From Paramesorhizobium deserti (lineage in GTDB: Bacteria > Pseudomonadota > Alphaproteobacteria > Rhizobiales > Rhizobiaceae): a stretch of 64,000 bases of DNA. The stretch covers positions 124,001 through 188,000 of the forward strand of contig NZ_LNTU01000023.1 of NCBI RefSeq assembly GCF_001558695.1, written 5' to 3'. Shown here piece by piece: positions 8,707-17,566 of this stretch (its first letter is position 1; the number at the start of each line of letters is the position of its first letter). Both the position numbers and the translations under genes were made by a program. Under the pieces are notes generated by a model that saw nothing but the letters and a program-made list of their open reading frames with translations, was not told where the DNA came from and ran no database searches.

Positions 8707-10335
8707 GTGCCGGACCGAAGATCGCCACTGGCTCCGTTCAGACATGATATGTTCCGCACGATCTGGATCGCGAGCCTTTCGTCCAATTTCGGCGGACTGA
8801 TCCAGGCCGTGGGCGCCGCCTGGATGATGACCTCCATTTCGAATTCGGTGAACATGGTCGCATTGGTGCAGGCGTCGACGGCGCTGCCTATCATGCTGTT
8901 TTCCGTGGTTTCGGGCGCGCTTGCCGATAATTTCGACCGGCGCCGGATCATGCTCGTCGCCCAAAGCTTCATGCTGGCGATCTCCGCCGTGATGACGATC
9001 TTCGCCTATCTCGGCCTGATCACGCCCTGGCTCCTGCTGGCATTCACCTTTCTGCTCGGCTGCGGCACGGCGCTCAACAACCCATCGTGGCAGGCCTCGG
9101 TGGGCGATCTGGTGCCACGTGACGACGTTCCCGGCGCGGTTGCGCTCAATAGCATGGGCTTCAACATCACGCGCAGCGTCGGCCCGGCGATCGGCGGCAT
9201 GATCGTGGCTGCCGCGGGGGCCGCCGCGGCCTTTGCGGTCAATACGGTGAGCTATTTCGCCATCATCTTCGCGCTCGCACGCTGGCGACCCGGCATCACG
9301 CCGAATGCCTTGCCGCGCGAGACGCTGGGACGTGCCATCGGAGCGGGCCTGCGCTATGTCGCGATGTCGCCGAATATCGTGAAGGTGATATTTCGCGGCT
9401 TCTTCTTCGGTCTTTCCGCAAGCGCGGTCCTGGCGCTTCTGCCTTTCGTGGCGCGGGATCTCATCGGTGGCGGTCCGCTCGTCTATGGCGTCATGCTCGG
9501 CTCATTCGGGGTGGGCGCGATCGGCGGCGCGCTTCTGAGCGGCCGGTTGCGGGAGATCCTGTCGAGCGAAGGAGTGGCGCGGTGGGCATTTCTCGGATTT
9601 GCGATCAGCGCAGGGATTGTCGGGTTCAGCAACAATGTCTGGTCGACCAACGCCGCCTTGCTGATATCCGGCGCCTGCTGGGTGCTTGCGCTATCGCTTT
9701 TCAACATGACCGTGCAGCTTTCGACGCCGCGCTGGGTGGTCGGCCGGGCGATGTCGCTTTCCCAGACGATGACCTTCGCCGGGATCGCCGGCGGCAGCTG
9801 GATATGGGGTCTGGCAGCCGAGGAATATGGCGCGGACAATGCGCTTTATGCATCCGGCGTGCTGATGCTGGCCGGCGCGGCGTTGGGCCTGCGTTTCGCC
9901 CTGCCGGAATTCACATCGCTCAATCTCAATCCGCTCAACCGTTTCAGCGAACCGCTCCTGCGGCTGGACCTGCAGCCGCGCAGCGGGCCGATCGTCATTA
10001 TGATCGACTATAATATTGCCGAGGAAGACGTTCCCGCATTCCTTGCCGCCATGGCGGAGCGGCGGCGCATCCGTATCCGGGACGGGGCAGGGCAGTGGGG
10101 GCTGATGCGCGATCTCGAAAATCCGGAGATTTGGACAGAGAGCTATCACACGCCAACCTGGGTCGAATATGTGCGCCACAATCAGCGGCGGACGCAGGCG
10201 GATGCGGAGGTGAGCGACCGGATCAGGGCGCTGCATCGCGGGCCGACCGATCCGCGCGTGCATCGCATGATCGAGCGGCAAACCATTCCGCCGCACGAGA
10301 TCACCGCCTACAAGACGCATGTGGAGATGCACTGA
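8707..10335 (+). CDS. MFS exporter with C-terminal soluble domain (MFS_3/DUF894 type)
   Basis: The first 400 residues form a twelve-helix major facilitator with the loop motif NFDRRRIML after helix 2 and the pattern RSVGPAIGG in helix 5, as in the EntS-like MFS_3 family of exporters. Residues from about 430 on form a soluble domain (DYNIAEEDVPAFLAAMAE and onward) that resembles the dimeric alpha-beta barrel tail of DUF894 proteins. The substrate is unknown. GTG 8707 is chosen because an AAAAGAGA stretch lies at ribosome-site distance and the protein then begins just before RSPLAPFRH, where related proteins start; ATG 8677 is an alternative without a clear ribosome site. Convergent with the GntR gene. 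Confidence 0.8.
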   Translation: MPDRRSPLAPFRHDMFRTIWIASLSSNFGGLIQAVGAAWMMTSISNSVNMVALVQASTALPIMLFSVVSGALADNFDRRRIMLVAQSFMLAISAVMTIFAYLGLITPWLLLAFTFLLGCGTALNNPSWQASVGDLVPRDDVPGAVALNSMGFNITRSVGPAIGGMIVAAAGAAAAFAVNTVSYFAIIFALARWRPGITPNALPRETLGRAIGAGLRYVAMSPNIVKVIFRGFFFGLSASAVLALLPFVARDLIGGGPLVYGVMLGSFGVGAIGGALLSGRLREILSSEGVARWAFLGFAISAGIVGFSNNVWSTNAALLISGACWVLALSLFNMTVQLSTPRWVVGRAMSLSQTMTFAGIAGGSWIWGLAAEEYGADNALYASGVLMLAGAALGLRFALPEFTSLNLNPLNRFSEPLLRLDLQPRSGPIVIMIDYNIAEEDVPAFLAAMAERRRIRIRDGAGQWGLMRDLENPEIWTESYHTPTWVEYVRHNQRRTQADAEVSDRIRALHRGPTDPRVHRMIERQTIPPHEITAYKTHVEMH

Positions 10336-10352
10336 CGATAGCGGCGCCGCGC

Positions 10353-11018
10353 TCAGGCGGTGCGGGCTTCCCGCTTGGCGAGTGTCGAGACGAGATCGCC
10401 GAAACGGTCGCCCTGGACCGCGATATGGCTGCGCAGGAGCGCGCGGGCGGCTTCCGCATCGCCGGCCAGGATCGCCTCGACAATGCCGGTATGCTCGCTG
10501 AACGAGGTCTTCATGCGGTTGCGCACGCGCAGTTGCAGTCGCCGGTAGGGGCGCAGGCGACGGTGCAGTGTGGTGCACTGCTCGGCAAGAAATTCGCTGT
10601 GGCTCGCGGCATAGATCGCGCCGTGGAACAGCTCGTTGTCGTAGTAATAAGCGTCGGTATCTCCGCTCTCGGCTGATCGCTCGCACTTGCCGTGGGCGGC
10701 CAGGAGATCGGCGCGGTCTTCTTCCGTATAGCGGCGGGCCGCGAGTGCGCCCGCCATGCCTTCGAGCTCAGCCATGACCTCGAACATCTCGTAGATGCGC
10801 TGCGGACCCGGATCGACGACGACCGCGCCGCGTCGCGGGCGGATTTCGACGAGACCAATGGCGCTCAACTGCATCAGCACTTCGCGGATAGGGGTGCGCG
10901 ACACGCCAAACCGCTTGGCCAGTTGCACCTCGTCCAGCCTTTCGCCGGGGGCGAAAAGCCCGGTGACGATGCCGTTCTCAATCTTGTCCCTCAGTCCCTG
11001 GACGATGTTTTCCGCCAT
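10353..11018 (-). CDS. gtrA: GntR-family (FCD-domain) regulator of malonate utilisation, GtrA/MatR-like
   Basis: The 221-residue protein has a GntR winged helix at about 1-75, with the recognition region LAKRFGVSRTPIREVLMQL, followed by an all-helical FCD ligand domain with the metal-site residues spaced as in this subfamily (D..YYDNELFHGAIY, and SEHTGIVEAI). It is divergent from matPQMAB, and S. meliloti has a GntR regulator called GtrA in the same position that controls malonate TRAP transport. It most likely represses the operon and responds to malonate or malonyl-CoA. ATG 11018 is chosen; the open upstream stretch runs through the divergent promoter and into matP. Confidence 0.85.
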   Translation of the reverse strand: MAENIVQGLRDKIENGIVTGLFAPGERLDEVQLAKRFGVSRTPIREVLMQLSAIGLVEIRPRRGAVVVDPGPQRIYEMFEVMAELEGMAGALAARRYTEEDRADLLAAHGKCERSAESGDTDAYYYDNELFHGAIYAASHSEFLAEQCTTLHRRLRPYRRLQLRVRNRMKTSFSEHTGIVEAILAGDAEAARALLRSHIAVQGDRFGDLVSTLAKREARTA

Positions 11019-11052
11019 CTGGAATTTCCAATCACATACAGAATTGTCATTC

Positions 11053-11095
11053 TTGCATACAATATGTTTGACTTTGCGTGCAAGATATATGCACG
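11053..11095. promoter_or_regulatory. Likely GntR operator region between gtrA and matP
   Basis: Two symmetrical elements lie in the 121-base divergent spacer. TTGCATACAA (11053-11062) resembles the TTGTATACAA-like sites of GntR proteins. A second, stronger one is a perfect inverted repeat CGTGCA-N7-TGCACG (11077-11095). Their position between the start codons (11018 and 11140) fits autoregulation plus control of matP. Binding by this regulator is inferred. I could not assign a confident -35/-10 pair for matP; TTGCAC-N18-TATGCA on the minus strand is a possible gtrA promoter. Confidence 0.6.
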
Positions 11096-11139
11096 ATTGG
11101 CGATCCTGATTGGAGAGCAGGATCGTAAGGGAGGAAAGA

Positions 11140-12144
11140 ATGAAGACATTCACGAGAGTTCTGAAGGCTGCGGCCTGTATCGCCTTCGGCTGTGTCGTCG
11201 CATCGGGCGCGGGCGCGCAGACCATATTGAAGGCATCGCACCAGTTCCCCGGCGGGAAGGGCGACATACGCGACGAAATGGTGCAGATGATCGCGCGCGA
11301 CGTGGCGGCCGCCAACGTCGATCTGCAGATCCAGGTGTTCCCCGGCTCATCGCTTTACAAGCCCAATGACCAGTGGAACGCGCTGACGCGCGGCCTTCTC
11401 GACATGTCGTCCTTTCCGCTCGACTACGCCTCGGGCAAGCATCCGCAGTTTTCGGCGACGTTGATGCCGGGGCTGGTCGGAAATTTCGATAGGGCGATGC
11501 GGCTCAATGATTCCGACTTCATGAAGGACATCAAGAAGGTCATCGAGGATGCCGGCGTTGTCGTGATCTCCGATGCCTGGCTTTCCGGCGCCTTTGCCTC
11601 GAAAAAGAACTGCATCACCGCGCCTGACACCATCAAGGGCCAGGTGATCCGCGCGGCAGGGCCGGCCTTCGAGGAAATGCTGGTGGCGGCAGGGGCCTCG
11701 ATTTCCTCCATGCCGTCATCGGAAATCTACACGGGCATGCAGACGGGGGTTCTCGATGCGGCCAATACGTCTTCGGCGAGCTTCGTGTCCTACAGGCTTT
11801 TCGAGCAGGCGAAGTGCTTGACGGCGCCGGGAGAAAACGCGCTCTGGTTCATGTATGAACCGGTGCTGATGTCGAAGAAGGTGTTCGACGGCCTGACGCC
11901 CGACCAGCAGAAGGCTATCCTTGCCGCTGGCGAGAAGGCCGAGGCGTTTTTCAACGAGGAAGTCCGCAAGGGCGACCAGAAGCTGATCGACACGTTCAAG
12001 CAGGCCAACGTCGAAGTCGTCGAGATGTCCAAGGCGGATTACGACGCCTGGCTCGCCGTAGCGAAGGAGTCTTCCTACAAGAATTTCGCCGAACGGGTGC
12101 CGGGCGGTGAAGAGCTGATCAAGAAGGCTCTCGCGGTCGAATAA
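11140..12144 (+). CDS. matP: TRAP transporter substrate-binding protein, malonate (DctP family)
   Basis: This is a 334-residue periplasmic protein: a signal peptide ends near residue 26 (ASGAGAQ), then the DctP fold with the conserved stretches KPNDQWNALTRGLLDM, TIKGQVIRAAGPAFEEML (specificity region with the carboxylate-binding Arg) and SSEIYTGMQTGVLDAANTS. It would bind malonate and hand it to the MatQM membrane pair using a Na+ gradient. A GGGAGG ribosome site precedes ATG 11140. It heads the operon matPQMAB; the malonate assignment comes from the downstream decarboxylase and synthetase, plus the known S. meliloti homologue. Confidence 0.88.
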   Translation: MKTFTRVLKAAACIAFGCVVASGAGAQTILKASHQFPGGKGDIRDEMVQMIARDVAAANVDLQIQVFPGSSLYKPNDQWNALTRGLLDMSSFPLDYASGKHPQFSATLMPGLVGNFDRAMRLNDSDFMKDIKKVIEDAGVVVISDAWLSGAFASKKNCITAPDTIKGQVIRAAGPAFEEMLVAAGASISSMPSSEIYTGMQTGVLDAANTSSASFVSYRLFEQAKCLTAPGENALWFMYEPVLMSKKVFDGLTPDQQKAILAAGEKAEAFFNEEVRKGDQKLIDTFKQANVEVVEMSKADYDAWLAVAKESSYKNFAERVPGGEELIKKALAVE

Positions 12145-12163
12145 TCATCCGATGAACATGACG

Positions 12164-12183
12164 GCCGGCAATCGTGTGCCGGC
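12164..12183 (+). promoter_or_regulatory. Intercistronic hairpin after matP
   Basis: Perfect arms GCCGGCA and TGCCGGC with a 6-base loop sit in the 65-base gap between matP and matQ. There is no T-run, so it is not a classical terminator. It could protect the matP message 3' end so that the binding protein is made in excess over the membrane subunits, a common arrangement for periplasmic binding proteins. Confidence 0.5.
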
Positions 12184-12209
12184 TGTCTGATCCTGACGGG
12201 ACCCGGACA

Positions 12210-12779
12210 ATGGTGAATACCTATATCCTCGTCGTGAACAATCTGTCCCGCGCCCTCGCGGTGCTGGCGACGCTGCTTCTCATCACGGCCATGCTGGTCG
12301 TCTGTCAGATGATCGCGGTGCGTTACATCCTGCGCATGGCGACGATCTGGCAGACCGATTTCGTGGTGTTCACGGCGACAGCCGCGATTTTTCTCGGCGC
12401 GCCCTATGTGCTCCTGAAAGGCGGTCATGTCGGCGTCGACGTCGTTGAACTGATGGTGGGTGAAAAAACGCGCCGCGGGCTGCGGATCGTCGCGAGCTTC
12501 CTCGGCCTCCTGTTCTGCGTGGCCATGCTGGTGGCGAGCTGGATTCACTTCCACGACGCCTGGGCGGGCAACTGGAAGCATTCGAGCGTCTGGGCGCCGC
12601 CGCTGTGGATACCGCTTGCGGCGTTGCCGCTCGGTTTCGGCATGCTGTGCCTGCAATACATCGCTGAAATCCTGAAGCTCTTCGTCAACGCAGAGCTGAA
12701 GGCTCCGGCTCCCGCCGTCGGGGCGGATGCCCTTGGCCAGATCCCGGCCGCACACACGCTGAGGGAGATTCCACGATGA
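12210..12779 (+). CDS. matQ: TRAP transporter small membrane subunit (DctQ family)
   Basis: The 189-residue protein has four hydrophobic helices (about 8-30, 43-65, 85-107, 133-155) and the DctQ-like patterns W..D at TIWQTDFVVF and GGHVGVDVV. It forms the membrane complex with MatM for Na+-driven malonate import. ATG 12210 is chosen since it starts right before the first helix; an upstream in-frame GTG would add 12 unlikely residues. Its stop overlaps the matM start by 4 bases. The C-terminal tail of about 30 residues is cytoplasmic and Ala/Pro rich. Confidence 0.88.
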   Translation: MVNTYILVVNNLSRALAVLATLLLITAMLVVCQMIAVRYILRMATIWQTDFVVFTATAAIFLGAPYVLLKGGHVGVDVVELMVGEKTRRGLRIVASFLGLLFCVAMLVASWIHFHDAWAGNWKHSSVWAPPLWIPLAALPLGFGMLCLQYIAEILKLFVNAELKAPAPAVGADALGQIPAAHTLREIPR

Positions 12780-14092
12780 GCCCGACCATGGCCGGCCTCG
12801 CCATCATTGCGGGCCTATTCGTTCTCCTCGGTACCGGCATGCCGATCGCCTTTGCGCTGGGGCTTGCCGCCATATTGGCGCTCGTCATGGAGGGCGGGTT
12901 CAGCATCTTCTATGTGCTGTCGGAAACGATGTTCGCCGGCATCGCCAATCTCGCCTATGTGGCGATCCCGATGTTCGTGCTGATGGGCGCCGCGGTGGCG
13001 TCATCGCCGGCCGGAGCCGATCTCTATACTGCGCTCGACCGCTGGCTGAACCGGGTGCCCGGCGGGCTGGTCCTTTCCAATCTCGGCGCCTGCGCAATCT
13101 TCTCCGGCATGACGGGATCGTCGCCGGCCACCTGCGCGGCGATCGGCAAGATGGGCATTCCGGAGATGATGCGCCGCGGATATCCGGCGTCCGTCGCCAC
13201 GGGCTCGATCGCCGCCGGCGGCACGCTTGGCATTCTCATTCCGCCTTCGGTAACCCTGATCGTCTATGGCATCGCCACGGAAACATCGATCGGCAGGCTG
13301 TTCATGGCGGGGGTCTTTCCCGGGATCATGCTGACCATCATGTTCATGGTCTGGGCGATCATCGACTGCAAGCGCAAGGGCTATGAGTTCGATACGCGGG
13401 CCCTGCGTTTTACGTTGCGCGAGAAACTATCCGGTTTGCCCCGCATCCTGCCGTTTCTGCTGATCATCGCCGGGACGCTCTATGTGCTCTATGGCGGCAT
13501 CGCCACCCCATCGGAGGCGGCGGGCGCCGGCGCGCTGCTGACGCTTCTCGTCGTCATTATCGCTTATCGCCTGTTCAGGATCAGGCCGGTGGCCAATATC
13601 TTCGGCTCGGCCATGCGCGAAAGCGTGATGATCATGATGATCATGGCGGCGGCCGAGCTTTTCGCCTTTGCCCTTTCCTCGCTTTTCATCACCCAGACAA
13701 TTGCCACGGCAATCGCCGGCCTGGAGGTCAATCGCTGGGTGCTGATGGGGATGATCAATGTCTTCCTCCTGGCGGCGGGTATGTTCCTGCCGCCGGTGGC
13801 GGTGATCGTGATGTCGGCGCCGCTGCTCTTCCCGATCATCACCCAGGCCGGTTTCGACCCATACTGGTTCGCCATCATTCTGACGATCAATATGGAAGTC
13901 GGCCTGATCACGCCGCCCATCGGGCTCAACCTATTTGTGATCAATGCGGTCGCGCCCGATGTCCCGACGCGCGAGATATTATGGGGGTCGCTCCCATATG
14001 TATTGGTGATGTTCCTGGCGATCGTGATCCTATGCGTCTTTCCAGGCATCGTCACGTGGCTGCCGAACCATATGATGGGAGTGCCGATATGA
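12776..14092 (+). CDS. matM: TRAP transporter large membrane subunit (DctM family)
   Basis: This is a 438-residue, roughly twelve-helix permease of the ion-transporter superfamily. DctM hallmarks are visible: IPMFVLMGA, FSGMTGSSPATCAAIGKMGIPEM, the GGTLGILIPPS hairpin, GIATPSEAAGAGAL and MEVGLITPPIGLNLFVIN. It provides the Na+/malonate translocation path together with MatQ. It overlaps matQ by 4 bases and matA by 4 bases (ATGA in both cases), so synthesis is tightly coupled. Its length is normal for the family. Confidence 0.92.
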   Translation: MSPTMAGLAIIAGLFVLLGTGMPIAFALGLAAILALVMEGGFSIFYVLSETMFAGIANLAYVAIPMFVLMGAAVASSPAGADLYTALDRWLNRVPGGLVLSNLGACAIFSGMTGSSPATCAAIGKMGIPEMMRRGYPASVATGSIAAGGTLGILIPPSVTLIVYGIATETSIGRLFMAGVFPGIMLTIMFMVWAIIDCKRKGYEFDTRALRFTLREKLSGLPRILPFLLIIAGTLYVLYGGIATPSEAAGAGALLTLLVVIIAYRLFRIRPVANIFGSAMRESVMIMMIMAAAELFAFALSSLFITQTIATAIAGLEVNRWVLMGMINVFLLAAGMFLPPVAVIVMSAPLLFPIITQAGFDPYWFAIILTINMEVGLITPPIGLNLFVINAVAPDVPTREILWGSLPYVLVMFLAIVILCVFPGIVTWLPNHMMGVPI

Positions 14093-15510
14093 GGAGCTCG
14101 TCCTTCTTCAGCGACATGTTGCAGACCATCACGGAGCGTGGCCGCAATCTGCTGTCCTTTGCACAGCGTGAGCAGGGCGGCGCATCGGGCGTCAAGGGGT
14201 TGGAGAAGGAGTGCGAGGCGCTGCTTTCCAGCCGTGGCGAGGCGTCCGGCATGGCGCTCGCCAGGGATATTCTGGCGCGGTGGTCCCTGCTCGGCGAAGG
14301 CGAGCAGCGGGTGTTCATGCGTACCCTGCTCGAGCGTTTCGGGCCGGATACGGAAAGGCTGGAAAGGGCGATCGATGCCTATCGGTCCGAGAAAACGCCG
14401 CAAGCCCTGCAGGAGCTGAATGCAGCAGCGGAGCCGCGCCGGCAGGAGCTCATCCGGCGGCTCAACCTGGCGCCGAACGGCATCGCCACGCTGGTCAAGA
14501 TGCGCGAAACCTTGTTGAAGCTGAAGACGGAGGAGCCGGATCTCGACGCGGTCGATGCGGATTTCGCCCATCTCTTTGGTTCCTGGTTCAATCGCGGCTT
14601 TCTGGTGCTGCGGCCGATCGACTGGTCGACGCCTGCCGACATACTGGAAAAGATTATCCATTACGAAGCCGTGCATGCGATCAGCGACTGGGACGAATTG
14701 CGCCGTCGACTTGCGCCCGCGGATCGGCGCTGTTTTGCCTTCTTTCATCCGCAGCTTGTCGACGAGCCGCTGATCTTCGTCGAAGTGGCGCTGACGACAG
14801 GAATACCGGAGGCGATCGGTGATGTGCTCGACGGCGCACGGGCGCCGATCCATCCGGGCGATGCGACGACCGCCGTCTTCTATTCGATCTCGAACTGTCA
14901 GGAAGGATTGCGCGGCATTTCCTTCGGCAATTTCCTCATCAAGCAGGTGGTCGAGGATCTGCGCCGGGACCTACCCAGGCTCGATACGTTCGTCACCCTC
15001 TCGCCGGTGCCCGGATTTGCCAACTGGCTGGCGCGGGAGCGGAAGGCGGAGGTGTCGGACGCCTTGAGCGAAGAGGATAAAGCCGTTCTTGCCGCGCTGG
15101 ATGAGCCTGGCTGGGTAGACGATCCAGCCGTCTCTGCGTCGATCAAAGCCGCGCTGATGCCGGGGGCGGCATGGTATTTTCTCAGGGCGCGGACGCCGCG
15201 AGGAAAGCCGGTCGATCCCGTCGCCCGTTTCCATCTTGGCAATGGGGCGCGGCTGGAACGGCTGAATTTCCTCGGAGACCGCTCGCCGCGGGCCATGCGG
15301 CAGGCGCACGGGCTGATGGTCAACTATCTCTATAAGCTGGACGATATCGAGGCCAATCACGAAGCCTTTGCCGGCCGCGGCGAGGTGGTGGCCACGGCGG
15401 CGGTCCGGCGGCTGCTGCGCAATGGCCGGCCGGTGCGAAGTGTCGTTCCGATCTCCGGCGGAGAAGAAAAAGGCGCAGCAAAAACAAAGGGGAACGAGGA
15501 AGTCATATGA
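14089..15510 (+). CDS. matA: Malonyl-CoA decarboxylase
   Basis: The 473-residue cytoplasmic enzyme matches malonyl-CoA decarboxylase: an N-terminal helical domain (about 1-165) and a C-terminal GNAT-fold catalytic domain with the conserved HPQLVDEPLIFVEVALT region, SISNCQEGLRGISFGNFLIKQV, the LSPVPGF motif, and the late PVARFHLGNGA stretch with the catalytic His. It converts malonyl-CoA to acetyl-CoA and CO2, the last step of malonate use. ATG 14089 overlaps the matM stop; a longer frame beginning inside matM is rejected. It overlaps matB by 4 bases. Confidence 0.93.
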   Translation: MRSSSFFSDMLQTITERGRNLLSFAQREQGGASGVKGLEKECEALLSSRGEASGMALARDILARWSLLGEGEQRVFMRTLLERFGPDTERLERAIDAYRSEKTPQALQELNAAAEPRRQELIRRLNLAPNGIATLVKMRETLLKLKTEEPDLDAVDADFAHLFGSWFNRGFLVLRPIDWSTPADILEKIIHYEAVHAISDWDELRRRLAPADRRCFAFFHPQLVDEPLIFVEVALTTGIPEAIGDVLDGARAPIHPGDATTAVFYSISNCQEGLRGISFGNFLIKQVVEDLRRDLPRLDTFVTLSPVPGFANWLARERKAEVSDALSEEDKAVLAALDEPGWVDDPAVSASIKAALMPGAAWYFLRARTPRGKPVDPVARFHLGNGARLERLNFLGDRSPRAMRQAHGLMVNYLYKLDDIEANHEAFAGRGEVVATAAVRRLLRNGRPVRSVVPISGGEEKGAAKTKGNEEVI

Positions 15511-17030
15511 AAAAGAATCACATGTTCGATGCCATCCGCAACGCTATCCCGGCGCAGGACGCGGTGTTCATCGAAACCGTCGATGGTCGTCTTTGGACTT
15601 ATGGTGATCTCCTTGAATGGTCGGGACGGCTGGCGAACACGCTGGTCGCCGCAGGGGTGGAGCCGGGCGATCGCGTTGCCGTGCAGGTGGAAAAGAGCCC
15701 GGAAGCGCTGATGCTCTATCTCGCCTGCCTTCGCGCCGGCGCCGTCTATCTGCCGCTCAATACCGCCTATACGCTTGCCGAGCTCGACTATTTCATCGGT
15801 GATGCCGAGCCGCGTCTGGTGATCGTTTCGCCCAAGGCGGCGGAAGGGATAAGGGCCATCGCGTTAAAATATGGCGCAAAGGTCGAAACGCTGGATGCCG
15901 CCGGAGGCGGGTCGCTGCTCGCACGCGCGGCGGAGGCCGATAGCGAATTCGAGGATGTCGCTCGCGGTCCGGACGACCTTGCCGCGATCCTCTATACATC
16001 GGGCACGACGGGCCGCTCCAAGGGCGCGATGCTGACGCATGACAATCTCCTGTCGAATGCGCTGACGCTCAAGGACCACTGGCGTTTCACGCCTGCCGAC
16101 CGGCTGATCCATGCCTTGCCGATCTTTCATACGCATGGGCTGTTCGTGGCGACGAACGTCATTCTGATGACCGGTGCGTCAATGTTCTTCCTGCCGAAAT
16201 TTGACCCCGACAAGGTCCTGTCGCTGATGCCGAAAGCGACCGCCATGATGGGTGTGCCGACATTCTATGTGCGCCTCCTGCAGCATGATGGGCTCAACCG
16301 GGATGCCGCCGCCAGGATGCGGCTTTTCATTTCGGGCTCCGCGCCGCTTCTGGCCGAGACGCATCGCGCTTTTCGCGAGCGCACAGGGCATGCCATCCTC
16401 GAGCGTTACGGCATGACCGAGACCAACATGAACACCTCCAATCCCTATGATGGCGAGCGGATCGCGGGAACGGTGGGCTTCCCGCTGCCCGGCGTGGAAT
16501 TGCGGGTGGTCGATCCCGAAACCGGAACGCTTCTGCCAGGCGAGGAGACGGGCATGATCGAGGTGCGGGGCCCCAATGTCTTCAAGGGCTATTGGCGCAT
16601 GCCGGAGAAGACGAGAGCCGAATTCCGCGAAGACGGCTTCTTCATCACCGGCGATCTCGGGAAGGTTGATGCACGCGGCTATGTGCATATCGTCGGCCGG
16701 GGCAAGGATCTGGTGATATCGGGCGGCTACAACATCTATCCGAAGGAGGTCGAAAGCGAGATCGACCAGCTTCCGGGCGTGGTCGAAAGCGCGGTCATAG
16801 GCGTAGCGCATCCCGATTTCGGCGAAGGCGTTACCGCGGTCGTGGTCAGGCAGCCGGGTTCCGATCTCGACGAGAAGGATATTCTCGATGCGCTGAAGGA
16901 CCGGCTGGCCCGTTATAAGCAGCCGAAGCGCATCATCTTCGTTAACGACCTGCCGCGCAACACGATGGGGAAAGTGCAGAAAAATGTCCTGCGGGATGCG
17001 TATGCGGATCTTTATTCCGTTAATGCCTGA
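15507..17030 (+). CDS. matB: Malonyl-CoA synthetase (malonate-CoA ligase)
   Basis: This 507-residue acyl-adenylate-forming enzyme shows the P-loop ILYTSGTTGRSKGAML, the A5 motif ERYGMTETNM, the A8 hinge GRGKDLVISGGYNIYPKEVE and the A10 catalytic Lys in PRNTMGKVQK. The binding-pocket pattern HTHGLFV and the TETNMNTSNPYDGER stretch are typical of MatB. It activates imported malonate to malonyl-CoA, the substrate of MatA. Last gene of matPQMAB. In Rhizobium leguminosarum bv. trifolii the same enzymes go with a different carrier (MatC); here, as in S. meliloti, a TRAP system is used. Confidence 0.93.
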   Translation: MKKNHMFDAIRNAIPAQDAVFIETVDGRLWTYGDLLEWSGRLANTLVAAGVEPGDRVAVQVEKSPEALMLYLACLRAGAVYLPLNTAYTLAELDYFIGDAEPRLVIVSPKAAEGIRAIALKYGAKVETLDAAGGGSLLARAAEADSEFEDVARGPDDLAAILYTSGTTGRSKGAMLTHDNLLSNALTLKDHWRFTPADRLIHALPIFHTHGLFVATNVILMTGASMFFLPKFDPDKVLSLMPKATAMMGVPTFYVRLLQHDGLNRDAAARMRLFISGSAPLLAETHRAFRERTGHAILERYGMTETNMNTSNPYDGERIAGTVGFPLPGVELRVVDPETGTLLPGEETGMIEVRGPNVFKGYWRMPEKTRAEFREDGFFITGDLGKVDARGYVHIVGRGKDLVISGGYNIYPKEVESEIDQLPGVVESAVIGVAHPDFGEGVTAVVVRQPGSDLDEKDILDALKDRLARYKQPKRIIFVNDLPRNTMGKVQKNVLRDAYADLYSVNA

Positions 17031-17040
17031 GGTGGGACTG

Positions 17041-17073
17041 GGGTAAAAAGCGGATTCCTTTCCTGGACTTGCG
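17041..17073. repeat. Copy of a short intergenic repeat shared with 43871-43903
   Basis: The segment ends in TTCCTGGACTTGC, found identically at 43891-43903 beyond hutU; the preceding bases (GGGTAAAAAGCGGATTCC against GGGAAAACCGCTTCACAC) are related. This points to a dispersed family of small repeats. It lies just after matB, ahead of arsR, with no reading frame. Confidence 0.55.
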
Positions 17074-17173
17074 AAGGATGCTTCATTTTCAGGTGGAGCG
17101 CTTGTCTGTCCGTTTGGTCCATCCAGTTTTTCTGGGTTGGCGGTGTGCAGCGGTCCCCTCCGGCAGATTTCAA

Positions 17174-17215
17174 TTGACGGCGAATTAAAATATCGTTAAA
17201 TCCAGAAATATGGAT
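17174..17215 (+). promoter_or_regulatory. arsR promoter and possible ArsR operator; leaderless start likely
   Basis: TTGACG (17174-17179), a 17-base spacer and TAAATC (17197-17202) form a good sigma-70 type promoter. The ATG of arsR begins at 17210, 7 bases after the -10, so transcription should start at or next to the start codon. No ribosome site is present. An inverted repeat ATCCA-N6-TGGAT (17200-17215) overlaps the -10 and start codon and is a candidate repressor site. Confidence 0.55.
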
Positions 17216-17566
17216 AAGAATACGACTATTGAGGCGTTCTCCGCCCTTGCCCAGCCGACGCGCATGGATGCGTTCAAACTTCTCGTGATGCATGAGCCAG
17301 ATGGGCTAGCGGCGGGGGAGATTTCGCGCCTGCTCGATATTCCTCAGAATACGATGTCGACGCATCTGGCCATCCTCTCGCGCGCCGGGCTGATCGTCTC
17401 CGAACGGCAGGGGCGTTCGATCATCTACCGCGCCAATTTCGAGAGCATTCGCGGAGCGCTCAATTATCTCCTGAAGGATTGCTGCGCCGGCCATCCCGAC
17501 ATCTGCGCACCATTGATCGCCGACATCATTCCATGCTGCCCACCTAGGGAGAAGTCCAATGTCTGA
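17210..17566 (+). CDS. arsR: ArsR-family arsenic-responsive repressor
   Basis: The 118-residue winged-helix protein has the ArsR core (FSALAQPTRMDAFKLL, then ISRLLDIPQNTMSTHLAILSRAGLI and the wing RQGRSIIYRAN). It lacks the ELCVCDL-type metal site of plasmid ArsR. Instead it has C-terminal cysteines, in DCCAGHPDICA and PCCPP, like the C-terminal As(III) sites known from other ArsR subgroups. It should repress the operon until arsenite binds. It overlaps arsC by 8 bases. Confidence 0.9.
   Translation: MDKNTTIEAFSALAQPTRMDAFKLLVMHEPDGLAAGEISRLLDIPQNTMSTHLAILSRAGLIVSERQGRSIIYRANFESIRGALNYLLKDCCAGHPDICAPLIADIIPCCPPREKSNV

Noticed and set aside
10567-10580. GTGCAGTG-like match to the exo motif inside the GntR gene
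   Set aside because: It is within coding sequence, only partly matches and is not near an exo promoter.
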